DNA from: Hyphomicrobiaceae bacterium
GTDB lineage: Bacteria > Pseudomonadota > Alphaproteobacteria > Rhizobiales > Methyloligellaceae
Reading direction: 5' to 3'
Length of the DNA: 64,000 bases
NCBI GenBank assembly: GCA_028066055.1
Contig: JALCBY010000010.1
Coordinates: forward strand, 16,877-80,876
Shown piece after piece: positions 37,009-45,990 of this stretch. The position numbers and the translations under genes are program-made. The notes under the pieces were generated by a model that was not told the origin of the DNA, did no database searches, and worked only from the letters and a program-made list of their open reading frames with translations. Position 1 is the stretch's first letter. The number at the start of each line of letters is the position of its first letter.

Positions 37009-37845
37009 CTAGCTCTGCCCCTTGTTCGCGTTTGGGAAGAACAGCTGCTTGCCGCCGAGCTTGTAATTACCAATCGCCTTCTGGCCGTCCTCGCCAACCA
37101 GCCAGTCGATGAAAGCCTGACCGGCCGCCTGATTGACGCTCGGGCATTTCTCCGGGTTCACCAGGATCACGCCATATTGGTTGAACAGATCATCGTCACC
37201 CTCGACCAGGATCCTGAAGTCGCCCTTGTTCCTGAAGCTGATCCAGGTCGCCCGGTCGGTCATGACGTATGCGCCCATGCCGACGCCCGTGTTCAGCGTA
37301 GCGCCCATGCCGGAACCGGTCTCGCGGTACCACTTGCCACTCGCGGACCTGGGATCAACACCCGATGCTCCCCAGAGACGCTTCTCCTTCTTGTGCGTTC
37401 CGGAGTTGTCGCCACGTGATGCGAACAACGCCCTGGCATCGGAAATCTTCCTGAATGCGGCGGGCGCATCCTTTATGCCGGCAACTCTTGCAGGGTCCGA
37501 CGGCGGACCAACGACAATGAAGTCGTTGTACATCAAGTCGGTTCGCTTGACCCCGTAACCGTCCTTTACGAACTTCTCCTCGGCCTGTTTGGCATGGACC
37601 AACAGCACGTCACCGTCACAGTTGCGGGCATTCTTGATCGCCTGTCCGGTACCCACCGCAACCACGTTGACCTTGATGCCGGTCTTGTTTCTGAAGATCG
37701 GAAGAAGATGCTTGTAGAGACCGGAATTCTGGGTCGATGTCGTGGACTGGACAATAATGGATTCTTCGGCCCGGGCGCCGCTCACAGCCAGCCATAGTCC
37801 ACCCGCAATCGTGATCCCTACCTTCAGAACCTTGCTGCGCATCAT
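37009..37845 (-). CDS. tupA: tungstate ABC transporter substrate-binding protein
   Basis: The 278-residue protein has an N-terminal signal peptide (cut near AEES) and the TupA signature QSTTSTQNSGL, followed by VVAVGTGQAIKNA, which line the oxyanion site. Family members select tungstate over molybdate. A ribosome site (GGGAG) precedes the start. It lies 33 bases after the ATPase gene in a tupB-tupC-tupA order. Confidence 0.9.
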   Translation of the reverse strand: MMRSKVLKVGITIAGGLWLAVSGARAEESIIVQSTTSTQNSGLYKHLLPIFRNKTGIKVNVVAVGTGQAIKNARNCDGDVLLVHAKQAEEKFVKDGYGVKRTDLMYNDFIVVGPPSDPARVAGIKDAPAAFRKISDARALFASRGDNSGTHKKEKRLWGASGVDPRSASGKWYRETGSGMGATLNTGVGMGAYVMTDRATWISFRNKGDFRILVEGDDDLFNQYGVILVNPEKCPSVNQAAGQAFIDWLVGEDGQKAIGNYKLGGKQLFFPNANKGQS

Positions 37846-37878
37846 GACGTTACTCCCTTGCTTTCTTTTCGTTTTTGA

Positions 37879-38649
37879 TCACAACACGATCCGGCCGGCC
37901 AGATAATCGCTCGCCTCGCGCGAGGACGGATTGTCGAAAAACTTGCCCGCCGGTGCGCGTTCGACAATGCGGCCGCGGTGCATGAAAACCACGTCGTCCG
38001 CGAGCCGCCGCGCCTGGCCGATGTCATGGGTGATGAAGATGATCTTTACACTGCGATCCCGCGCCGACTGCACCACCTCCTCGATCGCCTGAACCGAAGC
38101 CGGATCGAGACTGGCCGTCGCCTCGTCGAGAAACAGTACCTCCGGGTCAGCAGCCAGTGCACGCGCAATCGCGAGGCGCTGGCGCTCGCCACCTGAGAGC
38201 AGTCGGGCCGGCTGGCCGGCTTTCTCGGCGAGCCCTGCTTCGTCGAGAATCCGTACGCAGCGGACTTGACCATTCTCTCCGTGCAAACGCAGGGCAAAGG
38301 CGATGTTCGCCTCGACCGACCGCCGCAACAGGACCGGCGTCTGAAACACCATGGCCTGTCGCCTGCGCGTTTCCTCGCACAGCCCCCGGCCGCCCCAGGA
38401 GATATCACCGGCTGACGGTTCCAGCATGCCGTGCAGCAGACGAACGAGAATGCTCTTTCCCGCGCCGTTCGGTCCCATGACGACGGTTATCCCCGTCGAT
38501 CCAAGCGTGAGGTCCACGTTATCGATAATCAGATCTCCACCGGCCTCGAAGCACAGACCCCGAACTTCGCACGGCAGCACCGCGGGCTCCTCCCGCGCTT
38601 GCGTACCGGCAACGTCGCCGCCCTCATACCTAGCGGTGGCATCAAGCAT
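37879..38649 (-). CDS. tupC: tungstate ABC transporter ATP-binding protein
   Basis: The 256-residue ATPase has Walker A GPNGAGKS (about residue 57), signature LLSGGERQRLAIARAL, Walker B VLFLDEATASLD and switch His in IFITHDIGQARRLAD. An N-terminal extension of about 25 residues precedes the conserved core. It overlaps the permease gene by 8 bases. No C-terminal Mop domain is present, unlike ModC. Confidence 0.92.
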   Translation of the reverse strand: MLDATARYEGGDVAGTQAREEPAVLPCEVRGLCFEAGGDLIIDNVDLTLGSTGITVVMGPNGAGKSILVRLLHGMLEPSAGDISWGGRGLCEETRRRQAMVFQTPVLLRRSVEANIAFALRLHGENGQVRCVRILDEAGLAEKAGQPARLLSGGERQRLAIARALAADPEVLFLDEATASLDPASVQAIEEVVQSARDRSVKIIFITHDIGQARRLADDVVFMHRGRIVERAPAGKFFDNPSSREASDYLAGRIVL

Positions 38650-39349
38650 AGGCGTACCTCGTAGCAGTCATGCGCAGCGCCATCACCACCGCGTTGACGG
38701 CCAGCGCGATCAGCAACAGGACCATGCCGAGGGCAAGCGCCAGAGCCAGATCGCCCTTGGAGGTCTCCAGCGCGATGGCCGTGGTCATGACACGGGTCAG
38801 ATGCGCGATGTTGCCGCCGACGATGATGACCGCGCCGACCTCCGCGACCGCACGTCCGAATCCGGCCAGAGCCACCGTGAGCAGCGAGTAACGTGCATCC
38901 CACAACAATGCCCCGACGGCCGTGTGCACCGGAACGCACATGGAGCGGAACTGTTCAGCATATTCACTATGAAGGTCTTCGATCACCTGCCGCGAGAGAG
39001 CAGCGATGATCGGCGTGATCAGGATGGACTGCGCGATGATCATAGCGGTCGGCGTATAGAGCAATCCGAGCTCACCCATCGGGCCTGCACGCGACAGCAT
39101 CAGATAGACGCAAAGGCCGACGACCACGGGCGGCAGGCCCATGAGCGCGTTCAACAGGATGATCGCGGCGCCGCGTCCGCGAAACCGGCTCATGCCAAGG
39201 GCAGCCCCGACCGGCAGGGCGATGGCACAGGAAACGGCCATGGCGGTGAGACTGACGCGCAAGGAAAGCCCGATGATTTCCATCAGGTCCGCATCGGCGG
39301 TCCACAAGAGCTGGAACGCGAGAGAAAATGCCTGTCCGAAATCCTGCAT
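38642..39349 (-). CDS. tupB: tungstate ABC transporter permease
   Basis: The 235-residue inner-membrane protein has five or six helices and the ATPase-contact loop EVGAVIIVGGNIAHLTRVMTT, typical of TupB/sulfate-type permeases. It is first in the operon. Its promoter region carries the operator-like repeats described at 39368-39422. Confidence 0.9.
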   Translation of the reverse strand: MQDFGQAFSLAFQLLWTADADLMEIIGLSLRVSLTAMAVSCAIALPVGAALGMSRFRGRGAAIILLNALMGLPPVVVGLCVYLMLSRAGPMGELGLLYTPTAMIIAQSILITPIIAALSRQVIEDLHSEYAEQFRSMCVPVHTAVGALLWDARYSLLTVALAGFGRAVAEVGAVIIVGGNIAHLTRVMTTAIALETSKGDLALALALGMVLLLIALAVNAVVMALRMTATRYAYA

Positions 39350-39367
39350 TTTTATGCAAATCTTCCT

Positions 39368-39422
39368 ATATCTGCAGAATTATGTGTTCTCTCCCTTTAT
39401 ACAGCGCAAAATGCGCAGATAT
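39368..39422. promoter_or_regulatory. operator-like repeats upstream of tupB
   Basis: Three overlapping symmetries lie 19-73 bases before the tupB start. They are CAGAATTATGT at 39375-39385 (9/11 match to the regulator promoter), GCGCAAAATGCGC at 39404-39416, and ATATCTGC (39368-39375) mirrored by GCAGATAT (39415-39422). A CATAAT box (minus strand) overlaps the first motif. The layout suits repression of tupBCA by the HTH-PBP protein. This is inferred. Confidence 0.5.
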
Positions 39423-39546
39423 CCAGTGGAATCGCTGGTCGCAGAATCTGTTTTGCGTGCGCAAGAAAAATCCGGATGCGAGAAGATCGCACCCGGATGT
39501 CACGAAATTTTGCTGAGATCAGCGCCGCCGCCGGCGCTGTTCAAGC

Positions 39547-41007
39547 CTACGCCGGCCAGGGCAGCGAGTAGGTCTTCACGTTGGTGAAGAATTTCATCGC
39601 CTCGAGCACGCCTTCCTTGACGCCGTTGCCGGAGTCCTTGATGCCGCCGAAGGGGGACATTTCGATCCGGTAGCCCGGCGCTTCCCAGATATTGACCGTG
39701 CCCACATTCAACCCGTCGATAAAGCCGGTGATCCTGTCCAGATTGTTGGTGCAGACACCGGCCGACAGACCGAAGGGCGTGGAGTTGGAAATCGCCATGA
39801 CTTCCGCGTCGTCATTCGGCACCCGCACGATCGGAACGACCGGACCGAAGGTCTCCTCGAAAACGAGCTCACTACCATGAGGCACGTGATCGACGACAAT
39901 GGGCGGCAACAGCGCGCCCTTACGGCCCGGATCGTACAAGACCTTCGCGCCTTGTTTCTCCGCGTCGTAGACACGGCGCTCGAACGTCGCCGCCGCATCT
40001 TCATGAATGACGCAGCCAAGCTGGGTGTCAGGGTCCTGCGGATCGCCGAACTTGATGGCCTTCGCCTTTTCCAGGATCAGGGGAACGAGTGCGTCGGCAA
40101 TATCCTCCTGCGCGAGGATGCGCTTCACCGCCGTACATCTTTGACCCGAATTGCCGGTCGCACCTGCCACGGCGACAGACGCGGCCTTGTCCAGATCCGC
40201 ATCGCTCAGATCGTTCAGCACGATCAGCGGGTCATTGCCGCCGAGTTCCAGGGCCGAGCGTTTGTAGCCGGCTTTCTCGGCAATGATCTTGCCGACCGTC
40301 ACACCACCGGTGAACGTTACGATGTCGATGTTATCGTTCACGACCATCTCTTCGCCGATATCCTTCGGCCAGCCCGTGACGATCTGAAACATCTCCGGCG
40401 GCAGACCCGCTTCGTAAAGAATGTCCGCCAGCGTGATCGCGGTCAGCGGCGTGAGTTCGGTCGGCTTGCACACCACGCAGTTATTGGTGGCGATGGCGGG
40501 TGCGATCTTGTGCGCGACCATGTTGAGCGGGTGATTGAACGGCGTGATAGCTGAAATCGACCGCACCGGCTCGCGCTTGGTGTAGATCTTCCGTTCCTTG
40601 CCATGGGGCGTGAGATCGCATGAGAAGATCTGCCCGTCGTCGAGAATGGCGAGTTGCCCGGCGAGCGTGAAGACGTCATAGGACCGCCCGGTCTCGTAAA
40701 GCGCGTGCTGCTTGCAAATGCCGAGCTCAAGGGTGAGCACCTCGGCGATGGCCTCGCGCCGTTCGCGAATAAGCTCCGCCGCCTTGAACAGAATCTGCTG
40801 GCGCTCGTAGCGGCTGAGTTTCGGCGTATAGTTTGCCGCGATCTCGAAGGCTTCGCGCGCATGTTCGGCGCCACCCGCCGGAACCGTCCCGATCACCTCG
40901 TTGGTGTAGGGATACTGAACCTCGATCACATCCTTGGTTTCCACGCGACGTCCGCCAATGCGCATCGCTTCCTTGATGACCGGTTGCTGTACTGACATCT
41001 CGTTCAT
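39547..41007 (-). CDS. phnY: phosphonoacetaldehyde dehydrogenase
   Basis: The 486-residue NAD-dependent aldehyde dehydrogenase has the catalytic Cys in [13 protein letters not shown], Glu in [10 protein letters not shown] and [12 protein letters not shown]. Similarity to PhnY and its position 11 bases after phosphonoacetate hydrolase identify it. It oxidises phosphonoacetaldehyde to phosphonoacetate, which the neighbour cleaves. Without the neighbour it would only be called an ALDH. Confidence 0.88.
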   Translation of the reverse strand: MNEMSVQQPVIKEAMRIGGRRVETKDVIEVQYPYTNEVIGTVPAGGAEHAREAFEIAANYTPKLSRYERQQILFKAAELIRERREAIAEVLTLELGICKQHALYETGRSYDVFTLAGQLAILDDGQIFSCDLTPHGKERKIYTKREPVRSISAITPFNHPLNMVAHKIAPAIATNNCVVCKPTELTPLTAITLADILYEAGLPPEMFQIVTGWPKDIGEEMVVNDNIDIVTFTGGVTVGKIIAEKAGYKRSALELGGNDPLIVLNDLSDADLDKAASVAVAGATGNSGQRCTAVKRILAQEDIADALVPLILEKAKAIKFGDPQDPDTQLGCVIHEDAAATFERRVYDAEKQGAKVLYDPGRKGALLPPIVVDHVPHGSELVFEETFGPVVPIVRVPNDDAEVMAISNSTPFGLSAGVCTNNLDRITGFIDGLNVGTVNIWEAPGYRIEMSPFGGIKDSGNGVKEGVLEAMKFFTNVKTYSLPWPA

Positions 41008-41018
41008 TGCACCACTTC

Positions 41019-42275
41019 CTATTCCGCCGCCTGAGCTGCTTGCGCGATATGATTGAGGCCAATCGAAAACGCATCAAAGTTGCGCAATGGCTGATTCAGG
41101 TTCGCCGTGTGTCGATTGACCACGATCGGGATTTCCTGCTCCGTTATTCCGCCGTGAGACCGCAGCGGTTCCTTCAGTGCCGACAGATCATGCTCCGTTT
41201 CACGCGTGCCGAGCACTTTTGTATCGCGTGAGACAACGATCAGATCGCCCATGCGATCGCGCGGCAATTCGAACTCACGGCACCCACGCTCGCTATCGTA
41301 TACGACATGGATGCCCGAAAGCGCGGCAATCTGATCGGCAACCGCCTGCGCATCGACCGAATCTTCAAGATAGACGGTTGCAAAAGACCCGAGCGCGCCG
41401 TGATGAATCACGTAAGGGTCGGTAATCGGCAGGATCACCTTGGACTTCCCATCGCCGACCCATTCATCGAGCTGATCCTGCAGGTAAATGACATCCGGCG
41501 TACCATCGGCCCTCGTCTTGGCCTTCATGCCGTGGTCCGCGGTGAGAACGATGATCGCACCCGCCGCGTCGAGCTCCCCCAGATATTTATCCATCATGAC
41601 GTAGAAGGCATTCGCGCCATCCGTGTCGGGCGCGAACTTGTGCTGCACATAATCCGTCGTCGACAGATACATGAGATCCGGCTTGAACGTCTGGAGCAGC
41701 TTGACGCCGGCGGCGAAGACGAACTCCGACAGTTCCGCGGAATAGACGTCCGGAACGTCCATGCCCACCAGTTCACAGACATTCTCAATACCGTGCTCGG
41801 CGAGCGTCGCCTGATCGGCTTTCTCCGAAGAAAACGAAATGGCTGTTCCATCGAAGGCGAGATTGTTGCCCAGCAGCCGGCGCAGCTTGTCCTTGGCGGT
41901 GACCACGGCCACGCGCGCGCCCGCCTTCTGAAACCCCTCGAAGATCGTCGGCGCCCGCAGGAATTTCGGATCGTTCATCATCACTTCCTCCCCGCTTTCC
42001 GGTTCGAGGAAGAAGTTGCCCGAGATACCGTGGACCGCCGGCGGGCGGCCCGTGACGATCGACAGATTGTTGGGATTGGTAAAGCTCGGGACCACGGAAT
42101 GGCCGCGCAAATTCTCACCCTTTTCAATGATGGCGTTCAAATTGGGCATCAGACCCTTGGCGCGCGCCAGCTCCATGTAATCCGGTTCGCTGCCGTCACA
42201 GCAAATCACGACAAGAGTTTGCGTCGGCCAATTGTAGCTGCGGTCATTCACCGTGACCGAGTTCGGGTGTGTCAT
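41019..42275 (-). CDS. phnA: phosphonoacetate hydrolase
   Basis: The 418-residue di-zinc enzyme of the alkaline phosphatase superfamily splits phosphonoacetate into acetate and phosphate. Metal residues are visible: Asp27 in VICCDGSE, Thr66 in PSFTNPNN (nucleophile), [15 protein letters not shown] and SHGGIT. The start is at 42275. It forms an operon with phnY and is divergent from a LysR-type gene. Confidence 0.92.
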   Translation of the reverse strand: MTHPNSVTVNDRSYNWPTQTLVVICCDGSEPDYMELARAKGLMPNLNAIIEKGENLRGHSVVPSFTNPNNLSIVTGRPPAVHGISGNFFLEPESGEEVMMNDPKFLRAPTIFEGFQKAGARVAVVTAKDKLRRLLGNNLAFDGTAISFSSEKADQATLAEHGIENVCELVGMDVPDVYSAELSEFVFAAGVKLLQTFKPDLMYLSTTDYVQHKFAPDTDGANAFYVMMDKYLGELDAAGAIIVLTADHGMKAKTRADGTPDVIYLQDQLDEWVGDGKSKVILPITDPYVIHHGALGSFATVYLEDSVDAQAVADQIAALSGIHVVYDSERGCREFELPRDRMGDLIVVSRDTKVLGTRETEHDLSALKEPLRSHGGITEQEIPIVVNRHTANLNQPLRNFDAFSIGLNHIAQAAQAAE

Positions 42276-42382
42276 CGTCGATTGTCCTTTTGGGATGTCC
42301 GCCACTGCGATTGACAGCACCCTATCATCGCCCCATACATCGTGAAAAATTGGATTTCAGCACCACGTCATCTATTGAATCA

Positions 42383-43261
42383 ATGTACGATAAGTGGCTT
42401 CAGGCGTTTCACTATGTGGTCAAGCTCCGCAGCTTTACCGACGCGGCAGCTTATCTGAATGTTGGCCAGCCGACGATTTCGACACATGTCGGCAATCTCG
42501 AAAAGCATTTCGGCGTCCAGCTTCTTCATCGTCAGAAGCGAAGAATCCAGCTGACGCCTGAAGGCGAGAACCTCTTCGCCATCACCAGCGACATCTATGG
42601 ACACCAGCAGGAAGCGATCGACTATCTCAGGTCATTGAAAACGCTCAGTGCAGGCGAACTCAAATTCTGCGCGGTCCGTCCGTATGACGTGATGGAGCTG
42701 CTCGTCGCGCTGCGCGAGAAATGGCCCGGCATCAAATGCTCGGTCCAGTTGCGTTCCAGCGAAAACGTCATAAACGACCTGAAACAATTCCGCAGCGATA
42801 TCGGGATTGTCAGCCGCGAGTTCGAGGATACGGAAATCCATTCCGTTTTTTACCGGCGGCACCGGGTTTTTGTCGTCGTGAACCGGGAACATCGCCTTGC
42901 CGGTCGCGAACAGATCAACCTCGCGGACCTGGACGGTGAGGACATGGTGGTGCGCACCGCGCGTTCGACGACGCAAGCCGCCTTCGACCAGGCCGCAAGG
43001 GAGGCGGGGATTTCGATCAATCCGGTGTTTGAGATGGACAGCCGCGAAGGCGTCCGCGAGGCGGTCATCCGCAACATGGGGATCGGCGTCATTTCAGAGA
43101 CCGTGTTCGCGCCGCATGAGGACATCCGTCCCCTCGCCGTCGACGACGCCGAGATTTACTCCCGCGCCTACATCGTCTGCCTCGCATCACGCAAGAACCG
43201 GCCCTTGATCAAGGACTTTCTGCGGCTCGCCCAGGGGCTGATCGAGGAGCGTGAGGATTAG
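42383..43261 (+). CDS. LysR-type regulator next to phosphonoacetate genes
   Basis: The 292-residue protein has an N-terminal winged HTH (FTDAAAYLNVGQPTISTHVGNLEKHFG) and a C-terminal LysR substrate-binding domain. It is divergent from phnA, the usual position for its activator (PhnR type). The effector is probably phosphonoacetate or its precursor; this is inferred. The ATG at 42383 begins MYDKWLQAF. A small palindrome (ATTGAATCAAT, 42374-42384) overlaps the start codon. Confidence 0.85.
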   Translation: MYDKWLQAFHYVVKLRSFTDAAAYLNVGQPTISTHVGNLEKHFGVQLLHRQKRRIQLTPEGENLFAITSDIYGHQQEAIDYLRSLKTLSAGELKFCAVRPYDVMELLVALREKWPGIKCSVQLRSSENVINDLKQFRSDIGIVSREFEDTEIHSVFYRRHRVFVVVNREHRLAGREQINLADLDGEDMVVRTARSTTQAAFDQAAREAGISINPVFEMDSREGVREAVIRNMGIGVISETVFAPHEDIRPLAVDDAEIYSRAYIVCLASRKNRPLIKDFLRLAQGLIEERED

Positions 43262-43266
43262 GGCAA

Positions 43267-43342
<76 letters not shown>

Positions 43343-43483
43343 GAAAAGGATGGGCAGGACGTATACGTCCTTCACGCCCTTCCCATATCACTGCATGTGC
43401 GAGCGTGTCCAGCAGGCCGCGCAGGTGGCACTGGATTGGACCAGCCGGACTTGACCGCCCGCACCGCAGAAAACCTCGTCAGG

Positions 43484-44608
43484 CTATTGCCTCTTCGCAT
43501 TGCTTTGGCGAACAAAGGACCTGAAGGCTTTTACAAACTTCTGCTCCTCGGGGGTCAAGGTGCTGAAGTCGTTTGACCTCAGAGCATTCAGAAGTCTCTG
43601 TTGGTCGAATTGCGATCCGGCGCCTTGCGCCGACAATGCCGGCGGCGTCCGCGCAAGCCATTGCGTAGCCGGAGCATATCGCGTCCAGCCAGGCAATTTC
43701 GCCGCGAGATTCACCTCCTGCCATTTTTTGTGGCGTTGTGGCTTGAAAAATTCTCTATTTGCGAATTTTTGAAAAAACGCGTCCACGAAACGCGAAACCT
43801 TAGTATAGCGCGGATGCCCCGACTTCCAAGCGTACACGGCCAAAACGGCGCCGATGGCAATCGTTTGGACCGATGCGCCCTGTGGAACCAGATTCGGATA
43901 GTCCTTGGCGGTAAGCGTGGACGGCAGATAGGTTTTCAGAAGCGCCGGTGTCGGCGGAACCGACAGAAGCTTGATATTGCTGTCCGGCTTGATCTGCGCC
44001 AGAGAGGAATTGGGTTTGCCTGTCACGCGAATCCAAGCCTTGACCCGCCCGTCTTTCAACATCTGCAGCGCCGTATCGTGGTCCTTCACAGGCACCGGAC
44101 GAACATTGATGCCGAGGATTTCAAAGACAATCGAAGCGGTCATATGGCTGCCGCTTCCGATGTTGCCAAGGATGACCGGCTGGCCCTGCAGCTCCTGGAT
44201 ACTCCTTACCGACTTCGATGCCAGCAGATGGAATTCCTCGTTGTACAGCTTGGTGACATAGTTGATGCGAGACTGGATGTTCGCATGCTTTTTTTGGCGC
44301 TTGATGTGCTCAAGAACATCGGATTGCACGATCGCCGCATCGATGCCCCGCAGATACAGCAGATCATCGACATTTTGAACCGAGCCCAGGCCGGATGTAA
44401 CCAATACGCGAAGATCACTGCCGTTCAAGACGGACGCCAAGTCCGACGCAATGCGTATATAGGTTCCCGTGACGCTCCCGGATACGATACCTACGGTGCC
44501 CCGATTAACCCGGTCTCTTATATCTTCCTCGGTCTGCGCGGCCGCAACTCCAGCAGCGAGAAGATAAATACTGAAAAACATGAAAACTGCGGATAGACGT
44601 CTTCTCAT
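43484..44608 (-). CDS. TAXI-family TRAP transporter solute-binding protein (orphan)
   Basis: The 374-residue protein has a signal peptide (MRRRLSAVFMFFSIYLLAAGVAAA). The TAXI core includes GIVSGSVTGTYIRIASDLASVLN and the IGSGSHMTASIVFEILG ligand loop. The C-terminal 80 residues are Gln/Arg-rich and extend beyond the usual 320-330 residue family size. TAXI proteins feed fused DctQM permeases, but none is present here. A GGAG ribosome site supports the start at 44608. Confidence 0.82.
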   Translation of the reverse strand: MRRRLSAVFMFFSIYLLAAGVAAAQTEEDIRDRVNRGTVGIVSGSVTGTYIRIASDLASVLNGSDLRVLVTSGLGSVQNVDDLLYLRGIDAAIVQSDVLEHIKRQKKHANIQSRINYVTKLYNEEFHLLASKSVRSIQELQGQPVILGNIGSGSHMTASIVFEILGINVRPVPVKDHDTALQMLKDGRVKAWIRVTGKPNSSLAQIKPDSNIKLLSVPPTPALLKTYLPSTLTAKDYPNLVPQGASVQTIAIGAVLAVYAWKSGHPRYTKVSRFVDAFFQKFANREFFKPQRHKKWQEVNLAAKLPGWTRYAPATQWLARTPPALSAQGAGSQFDQQRLLNALRSNDFSTLTPEEQKFVKAFRSFVRQSNAKRQ

Positions 44609-44843
44609 AACTCCAAATTCCCTCAAGTGGACACACAAGAACGCGTTTCTTTTTGTAGTGTCTCGATACGCACCACACGATTGATTGCGACTATAGTCTT
44701 AGTCAAAAAGACGGTTGTTATGTGGCGAAGTCGTGATTTCTGAGAGGGAAGTTGGAGCTTCGCAATTACTACCTATGGTTGAAATTGTGAAGGGTGCGGT
44801 TGCGCCCGGATCGACAGCTGCTTCGTAGGCAACGTGTACGAAA

Positions 44844-45989
44844 TCAAACGCCGCGAATTTCGTGACGCCTGAACTGCGTACGGCGATGGACATGTGCGTT
44901 CAGCACGAGACCAAAGCCGAACATCAGAGTGATCATCGACGTACCACCATAGGACACGAGCGGCAGCGGCACGCCAACCACCGGCACGAGCCCCATGACC
45001 ATCGCCACGTTGATGAACACATAAACGAACAGCGTAATGCCGACGCCGGCGGCAACGAGGCGAGCAAACTGGCTCCGGCAGCGCACCGCCATATAGACAA
45101 TGGACAGCAACACCAGCAGATAGATCAGCAACAGGCTGACCGATCCGACAAAGCCCATCTCCTCGGCGAACATGGTGAAAATGAAATCGGTGTGTTTTTC
45201 GGGCAGGAAGTTGAGCTGGCTCTGCGTTCCCTGCATATAGCCCTTGCCGGTCACCCCACCCGACCCGACCGCGATCTTGGACTGCAAGATGTGATACCCG
45301 GCGCCAAGCGGATCCTTGCCGGGATCGATGAAGGTGAGGACCCTCGCCTTCTGATAATCGTGCAGAAAGCTCCAGACGAAGGGGATCGCACCGACCACGC
45401 CGACGATACCGAACACGAAGTAGATCCAGCTCGCGCCTGCGAGAAACAGGAGCCCACCCCCCACGGCCGCAAACAGGACCGCCGTTCCCAGGTCGGGTTG
45501 CATCACGACGAGCCCGACGGGAACCATAATCATCAGGACCGGCACCATCAGTGCCAACGGATTGGAAATGTATTTTGCCGGAAGCCACTCATAGTAGCGG
45601 GCAAGAGCGAGAACCAGCGCCACTTTCATCAGTTCCGCCGGCTGGAACCCGAAGCTGCCGATTTGCAGCCACCGTTTCGCGCCGCCGGCCTCAACCCCGA
45701 CCAGGGGCACGGCCACAAGCAGCGCGAGCGCGAGCATGTAAACCGGATAGGCAAGCCGGACCCATATCCTGATATCGGTCAGCGCAACGCCAAACAGGAG
45801 GCCAAGCCCCAGACAGTAGCGGATCACGTGGGTTTCGGCCCACGGATCGAACGCGCCGCCTGCAACGGAGTACAGCGCCACCGCGCCGACACAGGCCAGG
45901 CAGGATATGAGCAGGACGAAAACCCAGTTGAAGGCGATCAGCTTTTCGCCAAAACTCAGGCGGGGTGCCTCTATGGGACCGGCGAACAT
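44844..45989 (-). CDS. rodA: rod-shape SEDS glycosyltransferase
   Basis: The 381-residue SEDS protein has about ten membrane helices and polymerises lipid II strands for cylindrical or zonal wall growth with PBP2. Motifs include FGFQPAELMKVALVLALARY, MQPDLGTA, FAEEMGFVGS and PLVSYGGTSM. It starts 1 base after the PBP2 gene stop; upstream in-frame codons overlap PBP2. It is the last gene of mreBCD-mrdA-rodA. Confidence 0.94.
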   Translation of the reverse strand: MFAGPIEAPRLSFGEKLIAFNWVFVLLISCLACVGAVALYSVAGGAFDPWAETHVIRYCLGLGLLFGVALTDIRIWVRLAYPVYMLALALLVAVPLVGVEAGGAKRWLQIGSFGFQPAELMKVALVLALARYYEWLPAKYISNPLALMVPVLMIMVPVGLVVMQPDLGTAVLFAAVGGGLLFLAGASWIYFVFGIVGVVGAIPFVWSFLHDYQKARVLTFIDPGKDPLGAGYHILQSKIAVGSGGVTGKGYMQGTQSQLNFLPEKHTDFIFTMFAEEMGFVGSVSLLLIYLLVLLSIVYMAVRCRSQFARLVAAGVGITLFVYVFINVAMVMGLVPVVGVPLPLVSYGGTSMITLMFGFGLVLNAHVHRRTQFRRHEIRGV

Positions 45990-45990
45990 A

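Noticed and set aside
41307-42314. 335-codon plus-strand frame
   Set aside because: It is antisense to phosphonoacetate hydrolase. Its Arg/His-rich translation has no domain.
43357-43370. 14-bp palindrome GGACGTATACGTCC before tRNA-Lys
   Set aside because: It is perfect but short, and it sits in the promoter zone of the tRNA. Nothing links it to a regulator or mobile element.
44609-44843. 64-codon minus-strand frame around 44699-44893
   Set aside because: It overlaps the end of rodA, has no homology I recognise and no ribosome site. The intergenic region otherwise shows nothing.
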